15,176 nt of DNA from an uncultured Clostridia bacterium (GTDB taxonomy: Bacteria; Bacillota; Clostridia; TANB77; CAG-508), in assembly GCA_947584125.1 (NCBI GenBank), contig CANPWI010000020.1:1-15176 (forward strand), read 5' to 3'. Numbering within the stretch: the first letter of the stretch is position 1; every line of letters starts with the position of its first letter. A program made the translations under genes and the position numbers. Positions 7,601-15,174 of the stretch are shown here, in pieces. The notes under the pieces were generated by a model. That model worked only from the letters and a program-made list of their open reading frames with translations. It did no database searches and was not told the origin of the DNA.

Positions 7601-10600
7601 ACATTTTGTAAAGTAATTCTAGGAATTTTTGCAGTAATTTGGGCGATAGCTCCACTTACTATGTGCAAATTAAGCAAACCAATTAATAAAAAGGATAAAA
7701 AGTTAGAATTAAAAAAAGAAGAACAAGAATATGTGTTAGAAATAGGGAAAAGAACTTGGAATTTTTTCAAAGAATATATGAATGAAGAAAATAATTATTT
7801 ACCACCAGATAATTATCAAGATAATAGAAAAGAAAAAGTTGTAGATAGAACATCAAGCACTAACATTGGTCTTGGACTTTTGTGTATTATTTCTGCTTTC
7901 GATTTAGGTTTTATACAAAAAGAAGAAGCTTTAAATTTTTTATATAAAATGCTTGAAACAATAGATAATATGCCTAAATGGAATGGACATTTATATAATT
8001 GGTATAAAATAAAAACAATGGAACCATTAATACCAAGATTTATATCTACTGTAGATAGTGGAAATTTTATAGGATATTTATATACTGTAAAACAATTCTT
8101 AATAGAGGTAAATGAAGAAAAATATGAAGAAAAAATACTTAATATGATTCAAACAATAGATAAAATAATAGATAATACTGATTTTAAAATATTATATGAT
8201 AACCAAAAAAGAATATTTTCAATAGGATTTAATGTAGAAGAAAATAAATTAACAAATTCATATTATGATTTATTAGCTTCAGAAGCAAGGCAAGCAAGCT
8301 TAATTGCTATTGCAAAAAAAGATGTATCACCAAAACATTGGAACAGTTTAAGTAGAACACTTACAGTATTAGATAAATATAAAGGATTAATATCTTGGTC
8401 AGGAACAGCATTTGAATATTTAATGCCAAATATAAATATAACAAATTATGAAGGCAGTCTTTTAGATGAATCTTCAAAATTTTTAATTATGAGTCAACAA
8501 AAATATGCAAAAAAACTAGGAATACCTTGGGGAATATCAGAATCTGCATTTAATTTAAAAGATTTAATTGGAAATTACCAATATAAAGCATTTGGTATAC
8601 CATGGCTAGGACTAAAAAGAGGATTAGGAGATGAAATGGTAGTAGCTCCTTATGGAAGTATACTTGCAATAACAGAAAAACCAAAAGATGTTGTAAATAA
8701 TTTAAAAGAACTAGAAAAACAAGGAATGTTTGATAAGTATGGTTTTTATGAAGCAATAGATTATACTCCTTCAAGAGTTAAAATGGGAAAAATTGGTGAA
8801 CCAGTAAGAACTTATATGGCACATCATCAAGCTTTAATTCTTCTTAGCATAAACAATTTATTTAATAAAAAAATATTACAAAAAAGATTTATGCAAAATC
8901 CAGAAATAAGAGCAGTAGATATATTACTTCAAGAGAGAATGCCAGAAAATGTTGTTATGACAAAAGAGAAAAAAGAAAAAGTTGAAAAAATTAAATATAC
9001 AGGATATAACAGCTATAGTGAAAGAACAATTACAAAAATTAATCCAAGATTAAATTATACAAATGTTATTTCAAATAATAATTATACAGTTGGTATAAAT
9101 GAAAAAGGATATGGATTTAGTAAGATAAAAGATGTAATGGTAAATAGATACAAAAATACAGCTGATTATCCACAAGGAATAATATTTTATATAAAAAATA
9201 TTAAATCAAAAAAAATCTGGACAAATGGAATAGACAAAAATGTATCAAATCCAGATAAATACAGTATTTCTTATACACAAGATATGGATAAAATAACAAG
9301 ACAAGATGGAAACATAGAAACAATATCAAAAGTAATAATTGCAGAAGAAAATGTTGAAATTAGACAAATTGAGTTAAAAAACAATGGTTCAGAGGAAGAA
9401 ATATTAGAGGTTACATCATGCTTTGAACCTGTACTTTCAAATAAAGAACAAGATTATTCTCATACAGCGTTTAATAATTTATTTTTAAAATACGATATTA
9501 TGGAAGATAGTAATTCAATATTAATAAAACGAAATAAAAGAGGAAATCAAAATGAAATGTATCTTGCTTGTAACCTTTATATAGAAGGAGAAAAAATAGG
9601 GGAATTAGAATATGAAATAGATAAGGAAAAATTATATGAAAATGGTGGTATGTTAATTCCTAAAATGATAGAAGAATCTAAGCCATTTTCAAAACAAATA
9701 GGTCTTGTAACAAATCCAATTATTGCATTAAAACAAACAGTAAAAGTAAAGCCAGATGAGAGTATTAAATTAAACTTAGTAATTGCAGTAGGAGAGCAAA
9801 AAGAGAATTTAGAAGAAAATATGATAAAATATAGGAATCATGAAAATGTAAAAAGAGCTTTAGAGTTATCAAAAGCAAGAGTAGAAGAAGAAACAAGATA
9901 TTTGGGAATTACGGCAAAAGAAACAGAAAATTACCAAAAACTATTATCATATTTAATTTTTAATAATCCAACTAAATTTTTATATTTAAAAAATTTTAAT
10001 AAAAAAACTTATAATCAGAGTGATTTATGGAAATATGGAATTTCAGGTGATATTCCAATACTACTTGTAAAAATACAAGAAATAGAAGAAATATTTATTT
10101 TAGATGATATATTAAAAGCTTATGAATATTATAGAGCTAAAAATATAAATATAGATTTAGTAATAATGATAAAAGAAGAAAACATTTATGAACAATATGT
10201 AAAACAAAATATAGAATCACAAATTGCAAACCATAATTTATCTTATGTGCAAAATGTATATGGAGGTATATATATAATAAATGAACGAGAAATAGAAGAT
10301 ATAGATTTATTTTTGCTAACAGCAAGTTGCATATTAGATACTAAAAAAGGAAATTTAGAAACAATTTTAGAAGATACAATGCAAGAATATTTAGATAGTA
10401 TTAAAAATATAGGAAAAGAAAAAAACACATTAATACCATTACCAAAATTTGAAAATAATTTTGCTCCAATAGATATGGAAAAATTAAAATACTATAATGA
10501 ATATGGTGGTTTTTCAGAGGATGGAAAAGAGTATATAATAAAGCAAAACAAAAATATGAAGCCACCAACAGTATGGAGTAATATAATGGCAAATAAAAAA

Positions 10601-12874
10601 TTTGGAACATTAGTAACGAATAACTTAGGAGGATTTACTTGGAGTAAAAATAGCAGATTAAATAGAATAACAGCATGGTCAAATAATTTAATTGAAGATA
10701 TACCATCAGAAATAATATATATTAAAGATAAAGATATAAGTAAAACATGGTCACTTGGAGTAAATCCAATTTGTGATGAAAACGATTATTATATAACTTT
10801 TGGATTTGGATATACAAAGTATGAACATTCATGTTTTGGAATTGTTCAAAAGCAAGAAATATTTGTTCCAAAAGATGATAGTGTTAAATGTAATATAATA
10901 ACATTAAAAAATAATATGCCAAATAAAAGAAATTTAAAATTAGTATATTATATAAAACCGGTGCTTGGAGAAGATGAATATAAAACTAACAATTATATAA
11001 ATTTAACTTATAATGAAAATACAAATTGCATATTTGCAAATAATTTATATGGAAATGGAATAGCAAAAACAGTTTATATATCTTCAAGTGAAAAAATATC
11101 ATCTTATACAGGAAATAAAGATGAATTTATTGGAGATGGAAATATTTTAAGTCCTGAAGGGATGGATAAAGTTTATTTGTCTGGAGAAAATTCTTTAGGA
11201 AGAAATTCGTGTATAGCTATTTGCTTTGAAATAGAAATAGAGTCTTATGGTACAAAAGAAATTGTTATTAATTTAGGAGAAGAAGACAAAAAAATTGATG
11301 CTGAAAATATGGCATATAAATATTCTAAAATAAATAATGCAAAAGATGAACTAGAAAATGTAAAAAGATTTTGGAACGAAATTTTAAGTAGAGTACAAGT
11401 AAAAACACAAGTAGAATCAACAAATATTTTATTAAATGGTTGGATAGCATATCAAACAATAGTATGTAGATTATGGGGAAAAAGTGCATTTTATCAATCT
11501 GGTGGTGCTTATGGATTTAGAGACCAACTTCAAGATACTATGGGTGTAAAATTTATATCTCCAGAATTTATGAAAAATCAAATATTAATACACGCAAGAC
11601 ATCAATTTAAAGAAGGAGATGTAGAACACTGGTGGCATGAAGAAACAAAAAGGGGAATTCGTACAAGATTTTCAGATGATTTATTATGGCTAGTATATGT
11701 TACTATAGAATACATTGAATTTACAGGAGATGAAACTATTTTAGAACTAAATGAACCATATATACAGGGAGAAATATTACAAAATGATGAAGATGAAAAA
11801 TATGATGAACATATACAAGCAAATGAAACAGCAAGTATATATGAACATTGTATAAGAGCATTAGAAAAATCTTTAGTATTTGGAGAAAATGGATTACCTA
11901 AAATAGGATCAGGTGACTGGAATGATGGAATGAATACAGTTGGAAATAAAGGAAAAGGAGAAAGTGTATGGCTTGGTTTCTTCTTGTATTATATACTTGA
12001 TAAATTCATTCCAATATGTAAAAAAAGAAATGATGTAGATAAAGCAAGTAAATACGAACAGATAAAAATAGATCTAAAAAAAGCTTTAAATACAAATGCA
12101 TGGGATGGAAGATGGTATAAAAGGGCATTTTCAGATAATGGAGATGTTCTAGGAAGCATAGAAAATGATGAATGTAGGATAGATAGTATATCACAAAGCT
12201 GGTCTGTTATTTCAAATGCAGGTGATAATGATAAAAAATATATAGCAATGGAAAGTTTAGAAAATCATTTAATAGATACAAAAAATGGAATAATAAAATT
12301 ATTAGATCCACCATTTGAAAAAGGAAAGATAGAACCAGGATATATAAAATCGTATTTACCAGGAGTAAGAGAAAATGGTGGTCAATACACACATGCTGCA
12401 ATATGGACCATAATTGCTCTTGCAAAACTAGGTTTTGGAGATAAAGCATTTGAATATTTTAGAATGATAAATCCTATTGAACATGCAAGAACAAAAGAAG
12501 AAAGTTATAAATATAAAGTAGAGCCTTATGTTATTGCAGCAGATGTATATGGAGCATCAAATCTTCAAGGACGAGGTGGATGGACTTGGTACACAGGGTC
12601 AAGCTCATGGATGTATAAAGCAGGAATAGAGAATATATTAGGATTAAAAATACAAAATGGATATTTAGAAATTCAGCCATGTATACCAAAAAACTGGAAG
12701 GAATATGAAATAAAATATAAATATGAAGATACTTTATATAAAATAATAGTAAAAAATCCAAATGGAAAAAATGTAGGAGTAGAAAAAATAAAATTAAATG
12801 GAGAAGAAATAATAGATAAAAAAATAAAATTAATAAATGATTTTAATACAAAGGATATAGAAGTAGAAATGTAA
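4682..12874 (+). CDS. Cyclic beta-1,2-glucan synthase, full length (GT84-GH189-GH94)
   Basis: This is a 2730-residue membrane enzyme of the NdvB/Cgs family, close to the usual 2800. It polymerises glucose from UDP-glucose into beta-1,2-glucan and closes it into a ring. A conserved N-terminal region (about 40-390, with HPAGEWILDN) precedes the first hydrophobic pair (397-455). The GT84 domain follows, with LDADTD (631-636), QPRV (673-676), SHDLLEG (744-750) and RLHRWIRGDWQ (777-787). Further membrane pairs lie at about 824-868 and 953-995. Next is the glycoamylase-like cyclisation domain (GH189 type, about 1015-1420; EARQAS at 1201, HHQ at 1381), then a GH94-like beta-sandwich and helical region (1450-1910). 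The GH94 domain (about 1925-2730) has FRDQLQD and G2411-DWNDGM, whose Asp is the family's general acid. The TTG start follows GAGGTGG (4669-4675). No frameshift is visible. It is monocistronic, with a terminator behind. Confidence 0.93.
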   Translation: MKLVKALNIKGAVLDNYQLEKYLEQTASDHILKQKSDKDTYPIPRLDENFEYITKTYELLTKHLKLGIIVHPAGEWILDNYYIIEEAYKSIKKDLSLKKYTNFLAIANGEYKGYARIYILAAEIVAYTDGNIEEKNLENLLRAYQTKKTLNMEEIWNIGVFFQIAIIEKIRGICEKIYSSQMQKLKVENMIERLIEKKEKEKQIYKINNKENKIRVSIETKYPFIEHLSYRLKQYGKIAIAYTNVLDEQVYKMGTTVSEIIKKEHFDIALRKVSMGNCIKSIKEIQRMNVLEIFEKINGVEELLKEDPAGVYINMDFKTKEHYREQIKEISEKTKISEIYIARKVLELAKKNVKSPDKRLSHIGYYLIDDGIWELAEKLQIKNKDKICNFKKQNLNEYIFGIYIITFLISCLVSKTIFNQTSNIVISIISLILIFIPVSEIVTKVIQYILGKIVKPKNIPKMNYLEGIPENSTTMVVIPTIINSVEKAKELSKKLEVFYIANKSDNLYFTLLGDASTQKKLELKEDDEIYNVAKEEIKKLNEKYKVDKMPIFNYMQRQRSFNEKEEIYLGWERKRGMLYQFNEYIEKIINRKEDYIKFQRGLDFKINTIDEWIKQNNKNDLPKKIKYIITLDADTDLVLNSGLELVGAMCHILNKPILDKEEKVVIKGHGLMQPRVGIHLEASRKSKFSKLFGGLGGTDSYTNAISDTYQDNFEEGIFTGKGIYDLEVFNKVLKNAIPENTVLSHDLLEGNYLRCALVTDILLMDGYPYKYNSFISRLHRWIRGDWQIISWLKSKVKNIDGKVINNPLNKLSKYKIFDNLRRSLIEIFACLNLIFASLLKIYNSNIKVYPLVLVSIISITISSILEILNHIVYKKEGEYRQKTFENNIGNVWASIIRAILYVSTLPHKAYTSLDAIIRTIYRMVFTKKKMLEWTTSEEAEMKAKTNVASYYMQMFTNIIFVIASLILIFVLDNTFCKVILGIFAVIWAIAPLTMCKLSKPINKKDKKLELKKEEQEYVLEIGKRTWNFFKEYMNEENNYLPPDNYQDNRKEKVVDRTSSTNIGLGLLCIISAFDLGFIQKEEALNFLYKMLETIDNMPKWNGHLYNWYKIKTMEPLIPRFISTVDSGNFIGYLYTVKQFLIEVNEEKYEEKILNMIQTIDKIIDNTDFKILYDNQKRIFSIGFNVEENKLTNSYYDLLASEARQASLIAIAKKDVSPKHWNSLSRTLTVLDKYKGLISWSGTAFEYLMPNINITNYEGSLLDESSKFLIMSQQKYAKKLGIPWGISESAFNLKDLIGNYQYKAFGIPWLGLKRGLGDEMVVAPYGSILAITEKPKDVVNNLKELEKQGMFDKYGFYEAIDYTPSRVKMGKIGEPVRTYMAHHQALILLSINNLFNKKILQKRFMQNPEIRAVDILLQERMPENVVMTKEKKEKVEKIKYTGYNSYSERTITKINPRLNYTNVISNNNYTVGINEKGYGFSKIKDVMVNRYKNTADYPQGIIFYIKNIKSKKIWTNGIDKNVSNPDKYSISYTQDMDKITRQDGNIETISKVIIAEENVEIRQIELKNNGSEEEILEVTSCFEPVLSNKEQDYSHTAFNNLFLKYDIMEDSNSILIKRNKRGNQNEMYLACNLYIEGEKIGELEYEIDKEKLYENGGMLIPKMIEESKPFSKQIGLVTNPIIALKQTVKVKPDESIKLNLVIAVGEQKENLEENMIKYRNHENVKRALELSKARVEEETRYLGITAKETENYQKLLSYLIFNNPTKFLYLKNFNKKTYNQSDLWKYGISGDIPILLVKIQEIEEIFILDDILKAYEYYRAKNINIDLVIMIKEENIYEQYVKQNIESQIANHNLSYVQNVYGGIYIINEREIEDIDLFLLTASCILDTKKGNLETILEDTMQEYLDSIKNIGKEKNTLIPLPKFENNFAPIDMEKLKYYNEYGGFSEDGKEYIIKQNKNMKPPTVWSNIMANKKFGTLVTNNLGGFTWSKNSRLNRITAWSNNLIEDIPSEIIYIKDKDISKTWSLGVNPICDENDYYITFGFGYTKYEHSCFGIVQKQEIFVPKDDSVKCNIITLKNNMPNKRNLKLVYYIKPVLGEDEYKTNNYINLTYNENTNCIFANNLYGNGIAKTVYISSSEKISSYTGNKDEFIGDGNILSPEGMDKVYLSGENSLGRNSCIAICFEIEIESYGTKEIVINLGEEDKKIDAENMAYKYSKINNAKDELENVKRFWNEILSRVQVKTQVESTNILLNGWIAYQTIVCRLWGKSAFYQSGGAYGFRDQLQDTMGVKFISPEFMKNQILIHARHQFKEGDVEHWWHEETKRGIRTRFSDDLLWLVYVTIEYIEFTGDETILELNEPYIQGEILQNDEDEKYDEHIQANETASIYEHCIRALEKSLVFGENGLPKIGSGDWNDGMNTVGNKGKGESVWLGFFLYYILDKFIPICKKRNDVDKASKYEQIKIDLKKALNTNAWDGRWYKRAFSDNGDVLGSIENDECRIDSISQSWSVISNAGDNDKKYIAMESLENHLIDTKNGIIKLLDPPFEKGKIEPGYIKSYLPGVRENGGQYTHAAIWTIIALAKLGFGDKAFEYFRMINPIEHARTKEESYKYKVEPYVIAADVYGASNLQGRGGWTWYTGSSSWMYKAGIENILGLKIQNGYLEIQPCIPKNWKEYEIKYKYEDTLYKIIVKNPNGKNVGVEKIKLNGEEIIDKKIKLINDFNTKDIEVEM

Positions 12875-12910
12875 AAATATACCTTAAGCAAAGCTTAAGG
12901 TATATTTTTT
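12875..12910 (+). terminator. Intrinsic terminator after the glucan synthase gene
   Basis: AAATATACCTTAAGC (12875-12889) pairs perfectly with GCTTAAGGTATATTT (12893-12907). The minimal AAA loop probably opens to a larger one in RNA. A T run at 12905-12910 overlaps the end of the stem. It begins directly after the stop codon. Confidence 0.93.
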
Positions 12911-12960
12911 GTAGCATAATGTAGAAACAAATCATATTATGTATTACGAGGTGATAAAAA

Positions 12961-13758
12961 TTGAATTGGTTTGAAAGTTTAAGTCCAATATTTCAAGCAT
13001 TAATAGCAACAACATTTACATGGGCAATAACAGCACTTGGAGCCTTAATTGTATGTTTCTTTAAAGAAATTAATGGTAAAGTATTAGATACTATATTAGG
13101 ATTTAGTGCAGGTGTAATGATAGCAGCATCTTTTTGGTCGCTTTTATCTCCAGCTATAGAATTAGCAACAGAACTTGGATACATAGTATGGGTATTACCA
13201 ACATTAGGATTTATATGTGGGGGTATGTTTGTACTATTTTCAGATAAATTTTTAGATAAAACATTAAGCAATAAAAAAACATTTAAAGAAAGAGATTCAA
13301 TAAAAAGAAGTATATTATTAATATCTGCTATTACAATACACAACATACCAGAAGGAATGGCAATAGGAGTAGCATTTGGTGGAATTGCAAGTGGTGTACC
13401 AGGAATGACAGTAATAAGTGCATTAATGTTAGCAATTGGGATAGGAATACAAAATTTCCCTGAAGGAGCTGCAGTTTCCCTTCCATTAAGGAGAGAAGGA
13501 TATTCAAGATTTAAAAGCTTTATGATAGGGCAGGCGTCTGCACTTGTAGAGCCTATTGCAGCAGTAATAGGTGCAATTCTAGTAATGTATATAAGATGTA
13601 TAATGCCATTTTTATTAGCGTATGCAGCAGGTGCTATGATAGTAGTTGCAGCAAGAGAACTATTACCTGAATCTGTAAAAAATAATAAAAATCTATCAAC
13701 AATAGGATTAATTATAGGTTTTGTAATAATGATGGTACTTGATGTAGCATTAGGATAA
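12961..13758 (+). CDS. ZIP-family divalent metal transporter (ZupT/GufA-like)
   Basis: This is a 265-residue integral membrane protein that brings zinc or related divalent metals into the cytoplasm. It shows the two metal-site motifs of ZIP carriers: H127-N-I-P-E131-G in TM4 and Q164-N-F-P-E168-G in TM5. A third conserved stretch, ALVEP (194-198), and RELLPE (232-237) also fit. Replacement of the second His by Gln is typical of the GufA-type branch. About eight membrane segments can be drawn. The cytoplasmic loop between TM3 and TM4 (about 95-116) is short, basic and has no histidines; H127 is the only His I find in the protein. The TTG start follows GAGGTGAT at 12948-12955. I see no clear promoter between the upstream terminator and this gene. 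The metal transported cannot be fixed from sequence. Confidence 0.92.
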   Translation: MNWFESLSPIFQALIATTFTWAITALGALIVCFFKEINGKVLDTILGFSAGVMIAASFWSLLSPAIELATELGYIVWVLPTLGFICGGMFVLFSDKFLDKTLSNKKTFKERDSIKRSILLISAITIHNIPEGMAIGVAFGGIASGVPGMTVISALMLAIGIGIQNFPEGAAVSLPLRREGYSRFKSFMIGQASALVEPIAAVIGAILVMYIRCIMPFLLAYAAGAMIVVAARELLPESVKNNKNLSTIGLIIGFVIMMVLDVALG

Positions 13759-13763
13759 AATAC

Positions 13764-13793
13764 TTGACTTTTAAAAATAAAATATGTTAATAT
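13764..13793 (+). promoter_or_regulatory. Promoter ahead of the structured leader and DUF2798 gene
   Basis: TTGACT (13764-13769) and TAATAT (13788-13793) are 18 bases apart, and a TG at 13785-13786 makes an extended -10. The start would fall near 13800, leaving a leader of about 160 bases before the ATG at 13961. It begins five bases after the ZIP gene stop. Confidence 0.65.
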
Positions 13794-13799
13794 TACAAA

Positions 13800-13932
13800 A
13801 GGAATAAAACATAAATGACACATGTAGCACATTAGTGCGTAAATCTGATTACAGAGCTATGTTTTTAGTGTATCTAAAAATATGTCTGTATAAGATTACA
13901 TGTGTTTTTTTGTGTTGTATAAAATTTATTCC
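13800..13932 (+). ncRNA. Structured leader RNA, candidate cis-regulator of the DUF2798 gene
   Basis: The leader folds into several nested helices that I found by eye. P0 pairs GGAATAAA (13801-13808) with TTTATTCC (13925-13932). P1 pairs ACACATGTA (13818-13826) with TACATGTGT (13897-13905), and a seven-T run at 13905-13911 follows it at once. Inside P1 are a small hairpin, GCAC-ATTA-GTGC (13827-13838), and a long arm made of ATCT/AGAT (13843-13846 with 13893-13896), TACAG/CTGTA (13850-13854 with 13886-13890) and an 11-bp helix (13858-13868 with 13874-13884). This is a three-way junction whose closing stem could act as a terminator. GATTACA occurs twice (13847, 13894), offering a competing pairing. 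I match it to no riboswitch class that I know. It may alternatively be an elaborate terminator. Confidence 0.55.
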
Positions 13933-13960
13933 ATAATATATAAAATGAAAGGAGTAAAAA

Positions 13961-14566
13961 ATGCCAAGAAATCAATTTCAAAGAATGATTTTTGCACTTT
14001 TAACAGTAATTGTTACAGTACATGCTTATGTTTTTTATAGTTTATATGTAGTAAATGGACAAACACTAATGAATGTAACTGGTGCAAGTAGTGTAATAGA
14101 AGCTATAAACATACAAGGTGGAGTATCTATGTTTGGACAAATGTTACCAATATGGGCTATAATTCTTATAGAATTTGCATTTGCATACTTTTTCGAATGT
14201 ACAATAGGAAGTCCTTGCTCATTTAAATTAGCATCAAAAGTATTTAATCCAAAAGAAACACATCCTGTTTTATTTGAAACAGCAATAATATGTGCAACAG
14301 TTGCAATAATGTGTCCATTAATGAGTTTTGTTGCAGCATGGATGTATTATCCATACTATTTAGGTTTCAACATATTTACATTACTTGCAAACTGGTTAAA
14401 ACTTGTATGCTTCAACTTCCCATTTGCATTTTTCACACAATTATTCTTTATTCAACCATTAATTCGTACTATATTTAAATTGATATTTGCTAAAGATATA
14501 AAGAATAGAAACATGAAAAATGAACAAGAGGAAAGTAAACAAGAACCTGTTAAAGTAACAATATAA
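13961..14566 (+). CDS. DUF2798-type multi-pass membrane protein
   Basis: This 201-residue protein has the look of the DUF2798 family: the opening PRNQFQRMIFALL and the later NFPFAFFTQLFFIQPLIRTIF are the two related halves expected of that domain, each a pair of membrane helices. Segments lie at about residues 9-31, 64-82, 105-130 and 134-175, giving four or more spans, and a charged tail follows (177-201). Cys80 and Cys86 flank the second span in ECTIGSPC. No catalytic motif is visible and the family's function is not established to my knowledge. The ATG at 13961 has AAAGGAG at 13948-13954. It follows its own promoter and a long structured leader, so it is probably controlled separately from the ZIP gene. 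A terminator follows the stop. Confidence 0.75.
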   Translation: MPRNQFQRMIFALLTVIVTVHAYVFYSLYVVNGQTLMNVTGASSVIEAINIQGGVSMFGQMLPIWAIILIEFAFAYFFECTIGSPCSFKLASKVFNPKETHPVLFETAIICATVAIMCPLMSFVAAWMYYPYYLGFNIFTLLANWLKLVCFNFPFAFFTQLFFIQPLIRTIFKLIFAKDIKNRNMKNEQEESKQEPVKVTI

Positions 14567-14571
14567 TACAT

Positions 14572-14617
14572 ATAATAAAAATTCATCTTTATTTATATAA
14601 AGGTGAATTTTTATTAT
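14572..14617 (+). terminator. Long terminator hairpin between DUF2798 and Nudix genes
   Basis: A 21-bp stem (14572-14592 with 14597-14617) has a single G-U pair (14586-14603) and a TTAT loop. The T run of the terminator, TTTTT at 14608-14612, is part of the 3' arm and pairs with an A run, so the same element could stop transcription in both directions. It starts six bases after the upstream stop. Confidence 0.87.
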
Positions 14618-14620
14618 TCT

Positions 14621-14642
14621 AACATTTATTGAAATGAATGTT
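14621..14642. promoter_or_regulatory. Palindromic operator candidate over the Nudix promoter
   Basis: AACATTTATT (14621-14630) and AATGAATGTT (14633-14642) form a 10-bp inverted repeat with one mismatch and a two-base centre. The symmetry axis falls inside the -35 hexamer TTGAAA (14629-14634). The centre is too short for an RNA loop, so a dimeric DNA-binding repressor is the likelier reading. No regulator gene lies nearby to name. Confidence 0.42.
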
Positions 14643-14657
14643 AAAATATGATATATT
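14629..14657 (+). promoter_or_regulatory. Promoter of the Nudix hydrolase gene
   Basis: TTGAAA (14629-14634) and TATATT (14652-14657) are 17 bases apart, and TG at 14649-14650 gives an extended -10. Transcription would start near 14664, only a few bases before the Shine-Dalgarno at 14668, so the leader is very short. Confidence 0.68.
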
Positions 14658-14679
14658 AAATAATACTAGGAGGTTAAAA

Positions 14680-15174
14680 ATGGAAATAGTAGATATATAT
14701 AATAATAAAAGAAGAAAAACAAATAGAGGACAAATAAATCAAGGTGATTATGGATTGTCAGTTCATACTTGGATTATGAATAAAAATAATGAAATATTAA
14801 TACAAAAAAGAGATGCAAATAAAAAACATTTTCCTAATCTTTGGTCTCAAACTGGTGGTGGAGTAATAGAAAATGAAGATACAATAATGGCAGCAATAAG
14901 AGAATGTAAAGAAGAATTAGGAATAAATATAGATGAAGAAAAAATGGAATTAGTAATGACAATAAAAAGAGAAGATAATTTTTTAGATATATATCTAGTA
15001 AAACAGGAATTTAAAATAGAGGATATGATTTTGCAAAAAGGAGAAGTAGCAGATGTAAAATGGGTAAAATTAGACGAATTTGAAGAAATGATGAAAAGAG
15101 GAGAAGTAGCTAAAAGTGTTATGTTTTATTGGGAACTATTTAGAAAATGTATAGAGAATAGATTTAGAGAATAA
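14680..15174 (+). CDS. Nudix hydrolase, IDI-like subgroup
   Basis: This 164-residue cytoplasmic hydrolase acts on a nucleoside or isoprenoid-type diphosphate linked to another moiety, using a divalent metal. The Nudix box is complete: G60-x5-E66-x7-R74-E75-C-K-E78-E79-L-G81-I. Residue 76 is Cys where a larger aliphatic residue is usual. The opening EIVDIYNNKRRKTNRG and the segment HTWIMN...ILIQKR...FPNLWSQTGGG resemble the clostridial Nudix proteins that look like isopentenyl-diphosphate isomerase. That does not prove isomerase activity, and the substrate is unknown. I chose ATG at 14680 because AGGAGGT (14668-14674) sits just before it. An in-frame TTG at 14638 lies upstream of the -10 and is rejected. 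The stop falls two bases before the window end. Confidence 0.92.
   Translation: MEIVDIYNNKRRKTNRGQINQGDYGLSVHTWIMNKNNEILIQKRDANKKHFPNLWSQTGGGVIENEDTIMAAIRECKEELGINIDEEKMELVMTIKREDNFLDIYLVKQEFKIEDMILQKGEVADVKWVKLDEFEEMMKRGEVAKSVMFYWELFRKCIENRFRE

Noticed and set aside
4682..12874. The giant frame as a fusion or assembly artefact
   Set aside because: Domain order, motifs and total length match the known cyclic beta-1,2-glucan synthase family from end to end without a break.
12915..12941. CATAAT...ATTATG inverted repeat before the ZIP gene as a metal-regulator operator
   Set aside because: Only six pairs, all but the outermost A-T, with a 15-base spacer, and no match to Zur, Fur or MntR boxes known to me; expected by chance in this composition.
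12993..13832. 279-codon open frame on the minus strand opposite the ZIP transporter gene
   Set aside because: It mirrors the Gly/Ala/Ile-rich ZIP coding sequence codon for codon, resembles no family, and runs against a gene with clear ZIP motifs and a good Shine-Dalgarno.
14638..14679. Upstream TTG start for the Nudix gene
   Set aside because: It lies ahead of the predicted -10 box and has no Shine-Dalgarno; ATG at 14680 follows AGGAGGT.
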